A DNA stretch of 64,000 bases from Bacillaceae bacterium OF18-1A (GTDB lineage: Bacteria; Bacillota; Bacilli; Bacillales; Bacillaceae_G). Location of the stretch: contig JAQEWB010000002.1 in NCBI GenBank assembly GCA_027694045.1, positions 682,001-746,000 of the forward strand, given 5' to 3'. The notes below the pieces were generated by a model that saw only the letters and a list, made by a program, of their open reading frames with translations, was not told the DNA's origin and ran no database searches. Positions 1 through 9,069 of this stretch are shown in pieces (the first letter of the stretch is position 1; each line of letters begins with the position of its first letter). The position numbers and the translations under genes are program-made.

Positions 1-19
1 ACCCCTTTCCACCCTGACA

Positions 20-934
20 TTATCTTTTTATTTCTGTTAACATTCGCAGCTGTTCATTATATTTTTCTTTCGGTAATTTTACATATCCGACCTCTTCAGC
101 GAGGTTTCCAACGTGTTGAATCATAAACTCAACATAATTTGCTACATTCATTTTATTCCGGATAGATGCATCATTCACATAAGTAAAAAGCGGTCTAGAT
201 AATGGCTTATACTTACCTGATTGAATGGTTTCTTTCGTTGGAAGTACACCATTCACTTTTATTGCTCTCACCTTATCTCGATTAGCCATATAATAAGCGT
301 ATCCTACAAAAGCAATGGCATTTTTATCATTCATAACCCCTTGCATAATAACTTGATCGTCTTCAGACAAAGAGACCTTTTTTACAATGCGACGATTTTG
401 TAAGATGACATTTTGAAAATAATCATAAGTACCAGAATCTACACCTGGTGCATAAAACGTAACTTGTTCACGTGGCCATGATGAATGAACTTGTGACCAT
501 CGCTTTTCTCTTCCATCTTCGCTCCATAAGAGACGTAACTCGTCTACCGTCATATTGTCTACCCAAGTATTGTCACGGTTTACAACGATCGTAAGACCGT
601 CATAAGCGACCTCAAATGGTGTAAACTGAATAGCGTTTTTCTTCATTTCATTTTCTTCCACTTGTTTCATTACTCTCGAAGCATTATTTATATCTACTTC
701 TCCTTTGCTGAAACGATTAAATCCTCCTCCTGTTCCAGAAACACTAATGGAAATTTTCACGTTCGGATGCACCTTTGTATATTCTTCCGCTACTGCTTCT
801 ATAATGGGGAAAACCGTTGAGGATCCATCAACTCTCACTTCTCCCATTTCACTTGTAGCAAATGCAGTAGACATGCCAATCCAAAGGAAACATGTCGATA
901 ATATGAAAACTCTAATCGATATCATCCGTTTCAC
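20..934 (-). CDS. pstS: Phosphate ABC transporter substrate-binding protein PstS
   Basis: Binds extracellular inorganic phosphate for the PstCAB importer. The 304-residue protein has an N-terminal hydrophobic export signal (about residues 5-26) and then the VDGSSTVFPI motif and SGTGGGF loop typical of PstS phosphate binding. The GTG start at 934 is chosen because AGGAGG lies 8 nt upstream. Unusually, no convincing lipobox precedes the mature part: the signal ends in AFATS, and the only early Cys (residue 15, LSTC) is followed by more hydrophobic sequence. The stop lies 20 bases from the window edge, so pstC and the rest of the operon would continue to the left. A Pho box lies upstream. Position next to pbpA matches B. 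subtilis. Confidence 0.95.
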   Translation of the reverse strand: MKRMISIRVFILSTCFLWIGMSTAFATSEMGEVRVDGSSTVFPIIEAVAEEYTKVHPNVKISISVSGTGGGFNRFSKGEVDINNASRVMKQVEENEMKKNAIQFTPFEVAYDGLTIVVNRDNTWVDNMTVDELRLLWSEDGREKRWSQVHSSWPREQVTFYAPGVDSGTYDYFQNVILQNRRIVKKVSLSEDDQVIMQGVMNDKNAIAFVGYAYYMANRDKVRAIKVNGVLPTKETIQSGKYKPLSRPLFTYVNDASIRNKMNVANYVEFMIQHVGNLAEEVGYVKLPKEKYNEQLRMLTEIKR

Positions 935-997
935 GTGTTCTTCCTCCTAGAAGTAACCGGACATAACAGGATTACAGATATAAGAATACTGCTAAAC

Positions 998-1036
998 TAT
1001 TAATTCGGTTTTAATTGTTTGTAAAAGTTTTGTAAA
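998..1036 (-). promoter_or_regulatory. PhoP (Pho) box upstream of pstS
   Basis: Read on the minus strand, four hexamers occur with exact 5-bp gaps: TTTACA (1036-1031), TTTACA (1025-1020), TTAAAA (1014-1009) and TTAATA (1003-998). This 11-bp period of TT(A/T/C)ACA-like direct repeats is the known PhoP binding pattern of Bacillus Pho genes. A possible -10 (TATTCT, 988-983) follows. Inference: pstS is induced by phosphate starvation through PhoPR. Confidence 0.8.
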
Positions 1037-1052
1037 GTTCCACAAGAATCAA

Positions 1053-1202
1053 TATAAAGTGAAACTTTACTCATCAGAGCTTTTTTCCATCTCCCCACTA
1101 ATTATTAGTCCTCACCAATCAGGAAAGTGATCTCCCACCTAACTTCCTTGCATTCGCGAATTTTGAAGCGGGTTCTTACTGCCCACAAATAGTGGGATAA
1201 AC
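1053..1202 (+). repeat. bcr1-like dispersed repeat, copy 1
   Basis: About 150 bp beginning ATAAAGTGAAACTTTA and ending GTGGGATAAA, with ATAAA at both ends. Internal blocks shared with the other copies are a 5' hairpin (CTCCCCACTAATTATTAGTC part), CTCACCAATC, CCCACCTAACTTC and GGTTCTTACTGCCC. It lies 16 bp upstream of the pstS Pho box and downstream of the pbpA terminator. The resemblance to the bcr1 family of the B. cereus group is from memory. Confidence 0.75.
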
Positions 1203-1280
1203 ATATCATTTGCGAAGCCATATTCTTTTTTCACATTTTATACTTGTCCACTTCTACTACACGATATGCATGAATCATAA

Positions 1281-1318
1281 AAAAAAGCACACTATCTTTT
1301 CAGATAGTGTGCTTTTTT
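1281..1318 (-). terminator. Terminator of pbpA (possibly bidirectional)
   Basis: Stem GCACACTATCT/AGATAGTGTGC with loop TTTC, flanked by A6 and T6. It lies just after the pbpA stop. Confidence 0.9.
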
Positions 1319-1328
1319 CACGACTTTT

Positions 1329-3455
1329 TTATTCATTTTCTTGATTTTTTTTACCTTTTTCATCTTTTGGAGCTTCACCATTTGTTTCTTGGTTTTTCAA
1401 ATCAAAGTAAGCGTCCATAATTTCACGACTAATATATCCATTAATACCAGTCTTATCATCATGTACCCATGGAACAACAACAGAAAATGCTACTTCTGGA
1501 TCTTCCAGTGGCGCGTAACCTACTAATGTTAAATTATAAACTTGAACACGCTCACCCTTTGAGTTTCTACCAATCTCTTTATCTCCACCATACACAGTTT
1601 GAGCTGTACCTGTTTTCCCTGCAGCTTGATATTTTGCACCTGAGAAGTATTTTGTAGCTGTACCGCCCGACTCATTAAATACTTGTCTAAATCCTTCTTG
1701 CACACGTTTAATTTGTGATTCAGGCATATCAACACGATTTAACACTTTCGGTTCCATCGAATGAACAACTTTTCCAACTTCATCTGGCTTCGCTGCCGGT
1801 TGACGAATTTCTTTCACAACTTGTGGTTGCATACGATATCCACCATTAGCAATTGTTGAAATGTACTGAGCTAATTGAAGTGGTGTATACGTATCATATT
1901 GACCAATTGAATAATCTAGTAAAAATCCTGGGATATTATCTGTTTTCCCTTTCTGACCAGCAGATTCATTCGGTAAATCAATTCCTGTTTTTACACCAAG
2001 TCCAAACTGCCCGAAATAATAACGCATCGTATCAAATGCTTTTTGTGGTATATCTAATGTGCCTCCTCTAACATATTGAGCACCAGCGATATTCATCGCT
2101 GTTTTAAACATATAAACGTTAGAAGACATTTTTAATGCTGTCAAATCATTAATGTACCCCATTGTCTTCCATGAAGACTTCGTTGGTGTACCTTTTAATT
2201 TAATCGGTTCATCTAGTTGCACTGATCCAGGTTGAATCGCACCTGTTTGGTATCCTGTCAGTATCGTTGCACCTTTTACTGTTGAACCTACCGGATACGA
2301 ACTTGTCATCGTACCTAAAGCGAAATCTTTCACTTCAGTTTTTCCTTCTTCGTTCGTAACAAGTTGTTTTCCAGCCATAGATAAAACTTCACCGTTTTTA
2401 GGATTCGTCATAACAACGAATGCACGATCTAAAAGAGGTTCTGCCCCTTTAAATCTCATTAAGTTTTTCGCGAGAATATCTTCCACACGTTTTTGTAGTT
2501 CCATATCAATTGTTAAATTTAGGTCGTTACCTCGTTGCCCTTGCGATACATTAATCGTTTCTACGATATTACCATTTTTATCTGTAACATTTCGTACTTC
2601 TGCTTTTGTACCGTGCAAGCTATCTTCGTACTGTTGTTCAAGATAACTTTTTCCTACTCGGTCATTTCGATTATAATCACGAACAAGATAGTAATCTAGT
2701 CTTTCTCTCGGTAAACCTTCATCAGACGTTGACACCCCGCCAAGTACACTTCGGAATAAATCATCATACGTATATTTTCGTTCCCAATCAACATTCGTAT
2801 CTATACCTGGTAATGTTGCTAGATTCTCACTAACAATCGCATATTCTTGTTCGGTAGCATCTTTTTTAATAACTTGTGGCGTCATTGCATATCCGCCGTC
2901 CATCTTGCTTCTAATCGCTAATATTTCTAAATCTTTTGCGGATAATTGATTAAGCTCTTCTTCCGTCACACGACTTCGTTGACGCTCATCTAATTCTTTT
3001 TCTTCAATTTTGTTATTTTTCAATTCTTGACGATCTTTATTCGTAATTTTCGTTTTGGCCTCTTCTTTATTTAAAGCAAGCCAATAATCTTTTTTATCAC
3101 GATCTGTTAATTTATCTATCGGTACCTCAATCAACTCTGCTAACTTTGTCGCTGTTTCTTGGCGATCTTCCGCAGTTGATCCTTTCATTTTTGTAAATGT
3201 AATGGTACGAACAGCTGCATTATCCACTACCGGTCGCCCATAACGGTCAAATATTTTCCCACGCGGTACGGGATTACTTATCGTGGAGTTTTCTTTCTTC
3301 TCCACTTCATTCTTATATTCCTCACCGCGAACAATTTGTACATATCCGAGCCTTACAATAACCGCGGAGAACATTAAAAATACGCAAAAAAACAGCACGT
3401 TTAACCGAAAAGGAACGTGAGTCTTTTTCTTGTTTTGCTTCTGCTTCTTGCTCAT
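1329..3455 (-). CDS. pbpA: Class B penicillin-binding protein (PBP2A type)
   Basis: Monofunctional peptidoglycan DD-transpeptidase for the lateral wall, anchored by one N-terminal transmembrane helix (about residues 17-40) with the catalytic part outside. A PBP dimerisation region is followed by the transpeptidase domain with S-T-V-K (Ser391, catalytic), S-S-N (444-446) and K-T-G (from 614). Start ATG 3455 has GAGGGGGT 5-7 nt upstream; a start six codons earlier overlaps this signal and is unlikely. 708 residues fits the family. The tail is Lys/Glu rich. Located between pstS and yqgE as in B. subtilis; the 92-bp gap to yqgE shows no clear terminator, so co-transcription is possible. Confidence 0.95.
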   Translation of the reverse strand: MSKKQKQNKKKTHVPFRLNVLFFCVFLMFSAVIVRLGYVQIVRGEEYKNEVEKKENSTISNPVPRGKIFDRYGRPVVDNAAVRTITFTKMKGSTAEDRQETATKLAELIEVPIDKLTDRDKKDYWLALNKEEAKTKITNKDRQELKNNKIEEKELDERQRSRVTEEELNQLSAKDLEILAIRSKMDGGYAMTPQVIKKDATEQEYAIVSENLATLPGIDTNVDWERKYTYDDLFRSVLGGVSTSDEGLPRERLDYYLVRDYNRNDRVGKSYLEQQYEDSLHGTKAEVRNVTDKNGNIVETINVSQGQRGNDLNLTIDMELQKRVEDILAKNLMRFKGAEPLLDRAFVVMTNPKNGEVLSMAGKQLVTNEEGKTEVKDFALGTMTSSYPVGSTVKGATILTGYQTGAIQPGSVQLDEPIKLKGTPTKSSWKTMGYINDLTALKMSSNVYMFKTAMNIAGAQYVRGGTLDIPQKAFDTMRYYFGQFGLGVKTGIDLPNESAGQKGKTDNIPGFLLDYSIGQYDTYTPLQLAQYISTIANGGYRMQPQVVKEIRQPAAKPDEVGKVVHSMEPKVLNRVDMPESQIKRVQEGFRQVFNESGGTATKYFSGAKYQAAGKTGTAQTVYGGDKEIGRNSKGERVQVYNLTLVGYAPLEDPEVAFSVVVPWVHDDKTGINGYISREIMDAYFDLKNQETNGEAPKDEKGKKNQENE

Positions 3456-3564
3456 ACAAACCCCCTCTACCAACAGCTATGTAATGTGAAAGGGACACCC
3501 TCGTACAGGTGTCCTCACTGCTGTCTTACATCTTTTTCTATTCTAGCATAAAACAAACGAGAAG

Positions 3565-4842
3565 TTAACCTTCTGGTTCAGTTTGATTCTGCGCGGTCCC
3601 TTGCGCTACAACACTTGTTTTACCTGCATTTCCCTCATCATATTTGACATTTTTGATTGCAAAATAAATAAGAAAATGTCCAGCACCTAAAATACATAGT
3701 AGGAAAGGTAAACTTTTTTCCGCTGGAAAGAATAGAACAGCACATAAAAAACTTAAAATGGAACAAATCCTTCCGGCATTTAACCATAATTCCCGGACCA
3801 CTACATACTCTACACGCCACTCTCTCGCATTTTTCGCTCTACCAATTACGTCATATGTCATTGACCCGTACGGAACGAGTAAAATAGGATATGCAATCGC
3901 GATACATGCTGCATAAATAAGTAATTTTGCGTATGTAACATTGAAAATGACTAAAAATACGACTGCATATAAAATAATGCCCCCAAGTAAAATTGCTTTT
4001 TTTCGCCACTCTTTCTTTAACATACGAGCGACTAAATAGTAACATACAAATGATACAGCAGAATTTACTAAGCTATATTTACCTAATGCCAATTCACTAT
4101 CGGTTGCTAAATAAACGTATACTGAAATAACAAAAATAAACGTTCCTTCCCTCAAACCTTGGAAAAAATGAGCCCTTGTAATTCTTCCCCAATTTTTATC
4201 AACCCGCCGCTCTTTCAATACTTGTTTAATTTCATAGCGCCCTTCACATTCTCGCTTAGATAAAAAAAAGCTTAAAACGACTGCAATTGCAAATAGCACT
4301 AATGAAAGAAAGAATATGACAGTATAACCACTCCATTTCTCCATACGTGAAATTGTGTATCCTGCCGCTATCGGTCCAATCATTCCAGAGAAAGATGTAA
4401 GAAGTCCAAGAAACCCGTTAAAGAAATCCCTTGTTTCTGGTTCTGTAATCTCAAATGTTAATAAATTAAACGCTAGCCAATAAAAACCATATCCGACTCC
4501 TAAGAGGGCACCCATTAATAAAATATAGTGGGAAGCATTTTTTCCCGCTACTAAAACAACGATAAAAAAAATAGCTAACGTGCCTACACCTATTCGTAAC
4601 AAAATCGAACGATCAATACGCTTCGCTAACTTTCCACCTACAAGAAATGTGAGAGGTTGTAATACAACGCTAGCTAAATTGTACAAGCCAAGATTCACAT
4701 AATTTTGTGTTTGCTTCCACAAATAAATGTTAACAAATGTATTTGATAAAGAAATTGCGAGCGTGTATAAACCTCCAATAAGGAGCAATAACACTAAATC
4801 CCGATTCACTTCAACATCACCAATTATATGTTTCCACTTCAT
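3565..4842 (-). CDS. yqgE: MFS-type membrane transporter, YqgE-like
   Basis: 425-residue integral membrane protein with about 12 hydrophobic segments, resembling the major facilitator superfamily; the substrate is unknown. Conserved features are the loop GGKLAKRIDR after the second pair of helices and the cytoplasmic central loop around residue 200. Start ATG 4842 has AAGGAG upstream; a TTG two codons earlier is less well placed. In B. subtilis the orthologous gene sits between sodA and pbpA, as here. The C-terminal 20 residues are polar and Gln/Thr rich. Confidence 0.85.
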   Translation of the reverse strand: MKWKHIIGDVEVNRDLVLLLLIGGLYTLAISLSNTFVNIYLWKQTQNYVNLGLYNLASVVLQPLTFLVGGKLAKRIDRSILLRIGVGTLAIFFIVVLVAGKNASHYILLMGALLGVGYGFYWLAFNLLTFEITEPETRDFFNGFLGLLTSFSGMIGPIAAGYTISRMEKWSGYTVIFFLSLVLFAIAVVLSFFLSKRECEGRYEIKQVLKERRVDKNWGRITRAHFFQGLREGTFIFVISVYVYLATDSELALGKYSLVNSAVSFVCYYLVARMLKKEWRKKAILLGGIILYAVVFLVIFNVTYAKLLIYAACIAIAYPILLVPYGSMTYDVIGRAKNAREWRVEYVVVRELWLNAGRICSILSFLCAVLFFPAEKSLPFLLCILGAGHFLIYFAIKNVKYDEGNAGKTSVVAQGTAQNQTEPEG

Positions 4843-4913
4843 ACACAACTCTCCTTTACTTCATGTTCTAGTCTTCCAAAGACAAGCCCAATTATGTAAA
4901 AGGAAAGCATAGA

Positions 4914-4945
4914 AAAAAAGCTAGGAGTACTCTCCTAGCTTTTTC
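4914..4945 (-). terminator. Terminator of sodA
   Basis: AAAAAGCTAGGAG/CTCCTAGCTTTTT hairpin directly after the sodA stop, with T-rich flanks on both strands. Confidence 0.9.
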
Positions 4946-4959
4946 TTTATTAATTATAA

Positions 4960-5571
4960 TTATTTTGCTTCTTGGTAACGTTTTTCAGCAGCGTTCCAAT
5001 CTACAACGTTCCAGAATGCACCGATGTAGTCAGGACGACGGTTTTGGTAGTTTAAGTAGTAAGCATGCTCCCAAACATCTAAACCGATAACTGGAGTTTT
5101 ACCTTCAGTTAAAGGAGAATCTTGGTTTGGAGTACTTGTTACTTCTAACTCACCATTATTTACTACTAACCAAGCCCAACCAGAACCGAAACGAGTTGCG
5201 CCAGCTTTTGCGAATTCTTCTTTGAATGCATCGAAGCTACCGAATTTCGCTTCAATTGCAGTTGCAAGTTCACCTACAGGTTGTCCGCCACCGTTTGGAG
5301 ATAAGATTGTCCAGAAGAATGTGTGGTTAGCATGTCCGCCACCATTGTTACGTACTGCTGTACGAATTGCTTCTGGTACTTCGTTTAAGCTTGCAACTAA
5401 TTCTTCTACGCTCTTGTCAGCTAATTCTGCATGACCTTCTAAAGCAGCGTTTAAGTTTGTGATGTACGTGTTATGGTGTTTTGTATGATGGATGTTCATT
5501 GTTTCTTTGTCAAAGTGAGGCTCTAAAGCATCATACGCATAAGGTAAATTTGGTAATTCGTGTTTTGCCAT
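4960..5571 (-). CDS. sodA: Superoxide dismutase (Mn)
   Basis: Converts superoxide to oxygen and hydrogen peroxide in the cytoplasm. The 203-residue sequence has every landmark of Fe/Mn-SOD: the first metal His in NIHHTKHH (about residue 28), NHTFFW, and the DVWEHAYY signature carrying the Asp and His ligands. GGGQPVG and WAWLVV fit the manganese type. It has its own promoter upstream and terminator downstream, so it is probably monocistronic. The upstream neighbour on the same strand is a tRNA gene. Confidence 0.98.
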   Translation of the reverse strand: MAKHELPNLPYAYDALEPHFDKETMNIHHTKHHNTYITNLNAALEGHAELADKSVEELVASLNEVPEAIRTAVRNNGGGHANHTFFWTILSPNGGGQPVGELATAIEAKFGSFDAFKEEFAKAGATRFGSGWAWLVVNNGELEVTSTPNQDSPLTEGKTPVIGLDVWEHAYYLNYQNRRPDYIGAFWNVVDWNAAEKRYQEAK

Positions 5572-5622
5572 TGTTATATTCCTCCCAGTTTATGTATTGC
5601 CACTTAAGTGACATACAACTTC

Positions 5623-5650
5623 ATTCTACCCTAATTGCCATAGGGTGCAA
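5623..5650 (-). promoter_or_regulatory. SigA-type promoter of sodA
   Basis: Minus-strand TTGCAC (5650-5645), 16-bp spacer, TAGAAT (5628-5623). Start codon 52 bp downstream, with a short palindrome CACTTAAGTG in the leader. Confidence 0.6.
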
Positions 5651-5731
5651 ACAAATAAATCGTATTGTCTTGCTATCATTAAAGTAGCAAAATTCCCACT
5701 TCTTTTCAATTAAAATGCTCATATATTCCGT

Positions 5732-5760
5732 AAAAAAAGCTTCCTTCTACAAGGAAGCTT
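5732..5760 (-). terminator. Terminator after the tRNA gene
   Basis: AAGCTTCCTT/AAGGAAGCTT stem, loop of 4, followed on the minus strand by T7. Lies 33 bp past the tRNA 3' end. Confidence 0.9.
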
Positions 5761-5792
5761 CCTGCTGACATAATAAACATGTGAAATGGATA

Positions 5793-5866
5793 TGGACCCT
5801 GTAGGACTCGAACCTACGACCGGACGGTTATGAGCCGTCTGCTCTAACCAGCTGAGCTAAGGGTCC
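5793..5866 (-). tRNA. tRNA with CAU anticodon, probably tRNA-Ile2 (lysidine type)
   Basis: A complete cloverleaf can be drawn: acceptor GGACCCT/AGGGTCC, D stem GCTC/GAGC, anticodon arm GACGG-CTCATAA-CCGTC, T arm GTAGG-TTCGAGT-CCTAC, discriminator A. The 3' CCA is not encoded (TAT follows). The G1-C72 pair excludes an initiator tRNA-Met. The GGACC acceptor with C4-G69 and C5-G68 pairs resembles Bacillus tRNA-Ile2, whose C34 is converted to lysidine by TilS so that it reads AUA. Elongator Met is the alternative. A single isolated tRNA gene with its own terminator. Confidence 0.95.
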
Positions 5867-5938
5867 ACAATTATGGATGTAACAATACATCAAATTAAGG
5901 AATTCCTATCGGATATGTCCTTTAAGAAATGTAAGATA

Positions 5939-5968
5939 AATTTACCATATTGAAAAGAAAAGTGTCAA
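5939..5968 (-). promoter_or_regulatory. Probable promoter of the tRNA gene
   Basis: Minus-strand TTGACA (5968-5963), 18-bp spacer, TAAATT (5944-5939), about 73 bp before the tRNA 5' end. Confidence 0.4.
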
Positions 5969-6046
5969 TTGTATTTTTTTCATTTAAAAGAAGAAAATTA
6001 ATAAAGGGAATTTAGCTTTCTCTACTATATGTAACTATAATATATC

Positions 6047-6076
6047 TTGAGCTTCCCTAGATTCGTACGTTACAAT
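6047..6076 (+). promoter_or_regulatory. Probable promoter of the DUF1189 gene
   Basis: TTGAGC (6047-6052), 18-bp spacer, TACAAT (6071-6076), 32 bp before the start codon. Confidence 0.45.
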
Positions 6077-6107
6077 GATTTTATACATACATAAAGGAAG
6101 TGAATCC

Positions 6108-6866
6108 ATGTCCATATTTACCCAATTCGCAAAAAGTATATACTCGCCTAAAGATATGGCGCTATTCCGTTTTCAAAAAATCGGTAAAACCATTTTGTAT
6201 ATTATGCTACTTTGCTTAATTACTACTATTCCAAGAACTTTCTTGTACGGTAGCTTTATCCAAGATGGTGTCAGCATGGTAAATCAAGTCATTGATAAAG
6301 ATTTACCTGATTTTAAAATTGAAAATGGTGAACTACAAGCTGATATTGATCAACCTATCGAAAAAGAAGAGGGAAATGCCCTTTTTGTATTTGATCCAAA
6401 TTCAACAGACCTGGAAAAATATCAAAATAAAACAGGTTTATTTGTTTTAAAGGATAAAGTAGTCTCTATGGGAAATGGTCAAACACAAACATACTCTTAT
6501 AATGATTTATTAGGTGCATCTCTTGAGAAAAAAGATTTACAAGAATTTATTTCTTTATTCGATGGTATTTACCCAATTTTACTATTCGTTATCGGATTTT
6601 TAGTGTACCTATTCCAATTATTCATCACATTTTTAGGAGTGACTTTACTTGCGTTCATCGGTTCTGTTATGAGCGGCCAACGTAAATTATCCTACAAACA
6701 AGTTTGGACATTAACTGCATACAGCTACACAATTCCAACAATCTTCTTTATGATTATGGATTTATTCAAAATCGCTGTACCAGGAGCAACATTCATTTAT
6801 ATCGCAGTTGTTTTAATTGTTCTATACTTAACGATTAAAGAAGTTCCAAAACCAAAAGAAAAATAA
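6108..6866 (+). CDS. yqgB: DUF1189 family membrane protein (YqgB-like)
   Basis: 252-residue membrane protein of unknown function. It has a hydrophobic helix near residues 30-50, a long extracytoplasmic-looking polar segment (about 60-150), then three or four hydrophobic helices to the C-terminus, ending in the charged KEVPKPKEK. I chose ATG 6108 because AAAGGAAG precedes it; an in-frame ATG 11 codons earlier lies within the promoter. The place between sodA and the LysM gene matches B. subtilis yqgB. A symmetrical terminator follows immediately. Confidence 0.8.
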   Translation: MSIFTQFAKSIYSPKDMALFRFQKIGKTILYIMLLCLITTIPRTFLYGSFIQDGVSMVNQVIDKDLPDFKIENGELQADIDQPIEKEEGNALFVFDPNSTDLEKYQNKTGLFVLKDKVVSMGNGQTQTYSYNDLLGASLEKKDLQEFISLFDGIYPILLFVIGFLVYLFQLFITFLGVTLLAFIGSVMSGQRKLSYKQVWTLTAYSYTIPTIFFMIMDLFKIAVPGATFIYIAVVLIVLYLTIKEVPKPKEK

Positions 6867-6872
6867 GAACAA

Positions 6873-6898
6873 AAAAATGCCTAATTAGGCATTTTTTT
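6873..6898 (+). terminator. Terminator of the DUF1189 gene
   Basis: Perfect palindrome AAAAAATGCC-TAATTA-GGCATTTTTT followed by a T run. Confidence 0.9.
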
Positions 6899-6937
6899 TT
6901 TGGACAAGCATATATTCCTAGCAAAGGAGTGAAGAAT

Positions 6938-7297
6938 ATGAGGAGATTAGGTATACTCTTATTCGTACTTGTTCTCGGTTATATATTTTATTACGATATA
7001 AAAATCGGCACTTTACCGATGTTAAGCTCATACAAAAAAACAACCGCTGCCCAAACTGTAAACAAGGAAAATACAAATACGAAACAAAATAAAGAAAACA
7101 AAGTAGAAACAGATGTGGCTTATAAAACAATCGAAGTAAAAACTGGCGAAACCGTTCTTTCTATTACAGAACAAATTAATAAGAAAAAAATCCCTTCTAT
7201 TGAAAAAGTAATTGATGATTTTAAACAATTAAATAAAAGTACATCTGCTACAAAAATACAAATCGGAAAGTCCTATAAATTCCCGTTATATCAATAA
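6938..7297 (+). CDS. yqfZ: Membrane-anchored LysM-domain protein (YqfZ-like)
   Basis: 119 residues with an N-terminal membrane segment (about residues 5-20), a Lys/Asn/Thr-rich linker and a C-terminal LysM-like module running from YKTIEVKTGETVLSI to GKSYKFPLY. LysM modules bind peptidoglycan or chitin-like glycans, so an extracellular wall-associated protein is inferred. ATG 6938 is chosen because AAAGGAG ends 8 nt before it; a GTG three codons upstream overlaps that site. B. subtilis has a comparable small gene beside ispG. The precise role is unknown. Confidence 0.75.
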   Translation: MRRLGILLFVLVLGYIFYYDIKIGTLPMLSSYKKTTAAQTVNKENTNTKQNKENKVETDVAYKTIEVKTGETVLSITEQINKKKIPSIEKVIDDFKQLNKSTSATKIQIGKSYKFPLYQ

Positions 7298-7351
7298 GCG
7301 ATCACTTAATCCTTGTCAATTACATAAAGGCGCTGATACAATAGTAAAAGT

Positions 7352-7411
7352 GAAACCGAGCACTTCGGTTTCTATAGCCCTATATCACATATACTATCAT
7401 TGATATAAGGG
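7352..7411 (+). other. Two stem-loops between yqfZ and ispG
   Basis: Stem 1: GAAACCGA (7352-7359) with TCGGTTTC (7365-7372). Stem 2: CCCTATATCA (7378-7387) with TGATATAAGGG (7401-7411, one bulge). Neither has a T tract. They could be a processing site or leader structure for ispG; function unproven. Confidence 0.4.
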
Positions 7412-7452
7412 ACTAAATAAGAAACTTCTTTTATAAGGAGAGCGATCTATTC

Positions 7453-8565
7453 GTGAATGAAATGACTCATCGTACAAAAACACGTCCAGTTAAAGTCGGT
7501 AATTTAACAATTGGCGGTAATAATGAATTAATTATACAAAGTATGACAACAACAAAAACACATGATGTTGAAGCAACAGTTGCTGAAATTAAACGTTTAG
7601 AAGAAGCTGGCTGTCAAGTCGTTCGTGTTGCTGTTCCAGACGAACGTGCGGCAAATGCTATTGCTGACATTAAAAAACAAATCAACATTCCACTTGTTGC
7701 TGATATTCATTTTGATTATCGTCTTGCTTTAAAAGCAATTGAAGGTGGCATCGATAAAGTACGTATCAATCCAGGTAACATTGGTCGTCGCCATAAAGTA
7801 GAAGCTGTTGTAAATGCAGCAAAAGAGCGCGGTATTCCAATCCGTATCGGTGTAAACGCTGGTTCATTAGAGCGTCACATTTTAGAAAAATATGGATATC
7901 CAACTGCAGATGGTATGGTTGAGAGCGCACTACATCACATTAAAATTTTAGAGGACTTAGATTTTCACGATATTATCGTATCTATGAAAGCCTCTGATGT
8001 TAACTTAGCAATTGAAGCGTACGAAAAAGCTGCTCGCGCTTTTGATTATCCATTACATTTAGGTATTACAGAATCTGGAACATTATTTGCCGGAACTGTA
8101 AAAAGTGCCGCTGGTCTTGGAGCAATCTTAAATAAAGGCATCGGAAATACACTACGTATCTCATTAAGTGCGGATCCAGTTGAAGAAGTAAAAGTTGCAC
8201 GTGAACTATTAAAATCGTTCGGTCTTGCATCTAATGCAGCAACACTTATCTCTTGTCCAACTTGCGGTCGTATTGAAATTGATTTAATTAGCATTGCTAA
8301 CGAAGTGGAAGAATACATCTCTACACTGCAAGTACCAATTAAAGTTGCCGTACTTGGTTGCGCTGTAAACGGTCCTGGTGAGGCTCGTGAAGCTGATATC
8401 GGTATTGCCGGTGCACGTGGAGAAGGTTTATTATTCCGTAAAGGGCAAGTCGTTCGTAAAGTGCCAGAAGAAATAATGGTAGAAGAACTTAAAAAAGAAA
8501 TCGACGTAATTGCTGCTGAAATGGCTGCCGAGCGTGATAAAGAAAAAGAAACACAAGAACAATAA
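7453..8565 (+). CDS. ispG: 4-hydroxy-3-methylbut-2-en-1-yl diphosphate synthase
   Basis: Reductive ring-opening of MEcPP to HMBPP, the penultimate step of the MEP isoprenoid pathway, using a 4Fe-4S cluster. 370 residues. N-terminal TIM-barrel part with TRPVKVGN and [15 protein letters not shown]-terminal cluster domain with SCPTCGR and the third Cys in [15 protein letters not shown] 7453 is preferred (AAGGAG 12 nt upstream); ATG 7462 is a possible alternative. The next enzyme, ispH, is also in this window (15691-16641), separated by other genes as in related bacilli. The C-terminus is a Lys/Glu-rich tail. Confidence 0.97.
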   Translation: MNEMTHRTKTRPVKVGNLTIGGNNELIIQSMTTTKTHDVEATVAEIKRLEEAGCQVVRVAVPDERAANAIADIKKQINIPLVADIHFDYRLALKAIEGGIDKVRINPGNIGRRHKVEAVVNAAKERGIPIRIGVNAGSLERHILEKYGYPTADGMVESALHHIKILEDLDFHDIIVSMKASDVNLAIEAYEKAARAFDYPLHLGITESGTLFAGTVKSAAGLGAILNKGIGNTLRISLSADPVEEVKVARELLKSFGLASNAATLISCPTCGRIEIDLISIANEVEEYISTLQVPIKVAVLGCAVNGPGEAREADIGIAGARGEGLLFRKGQVVRKVPEEIMVEELKKEIDVIAAEMAAERDKEKETQEQ

Positions 8566-8570
8566 AAAGA

Positions 8571-8606
8571 AGGTTGCCCACAATATTTGTGAGCAACCTT
8601 TTTTTA
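8571..8606 (+). terminator. Terminator of ispG
   Basis: AGGTTGCCCAC/GTGAGCAACCT stem with a T7 tract after the ispG stop. Confidence 0.9.
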
Positions 8607-8612
8607 TAGAAA

Positions 8613-8644
8613 AAAGTTCGTCAGTTATATAACCGACGAACTTT
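8613..8644 (-). terminator. Terminator of the znuC-znuB-zur operon
   Basis: AAAGTTCGTC...GACGAACTTT with an inner GTTATATAAC palindrome, overlapping the zur stop codon; T6 follows on the minus strand. Confidence 0.85.
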
Positions 8645-9056
8645 ATTTTGCACATTTTGGACAACGGCCGTATATTTCAAATTTATGCCCCGTTACTTCA
8701 TAGCCGCTAAAATCTTTATTCATAAAATCCATTGGGCAGGAAGTGATCTCCTTCGTTCCCCCACAATCTAAACAAATGAAATGATGATGATGCTCCATAA
8801 TGGAACATGTAAAACGGAAATGTTTTTCACCATTTAATTCCGTTTGTTCTAAAACGCCAACTTCAGCAAATACCGTTAAGTTACGATAAATCGTATCAAA
8901 ACTAAGTCCTGGATAATCATCCTTCATATGCTCTAAAACGTCTTTCGCAGTTAAATAACGATTGTGAGCCGCAAATAATCTGAGCATCTCTTCCCTTTTC
9001 CCAGTATGTTTATATCCTTTTTCTTTCATTAGGCGTAAAGCTTCTGTTAGATTCAT
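8643..9056 (-). CDS. zur: Fur-family repressor, zinc uptake regulator
   Basis: 137-residue Fur-family protein: N-terminal winged helix (about residues 1-80, with [12 protein letters not shown] recognition helix, here [11 protein letters not shown]), then a dimerisation domain with the [12 protein letters not shown] metal segment and a second C-x2-C (CPKC) at the C-terminus forming the structural zinc site. Start ATG 9056 is 13 nt after the znuB stop; 17 codons upstream in the same frame lie inside znuB. Downstream in one operon with the zinc ABC transporter genes, and the operon promoter carries a Zur-like operator, which supports Zur rather than Fur or PerR. Confidence 0.92.
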   Translation of the reverse strand: MNLTEALRLMKEKGYKHTGKREEMLRLFAAHNRYLTAKDVLEHMKDDYPGLSFDTIYRNLTVFAEVGVLEQTELNGEKHFRFTCSIMEHHHHFICLDCGGTKEITSCPMDFMNKDFSGYEVTGHKFEIYGRCPKCAK

Positions 9057-9069
9057 ACCTATCCCTACT

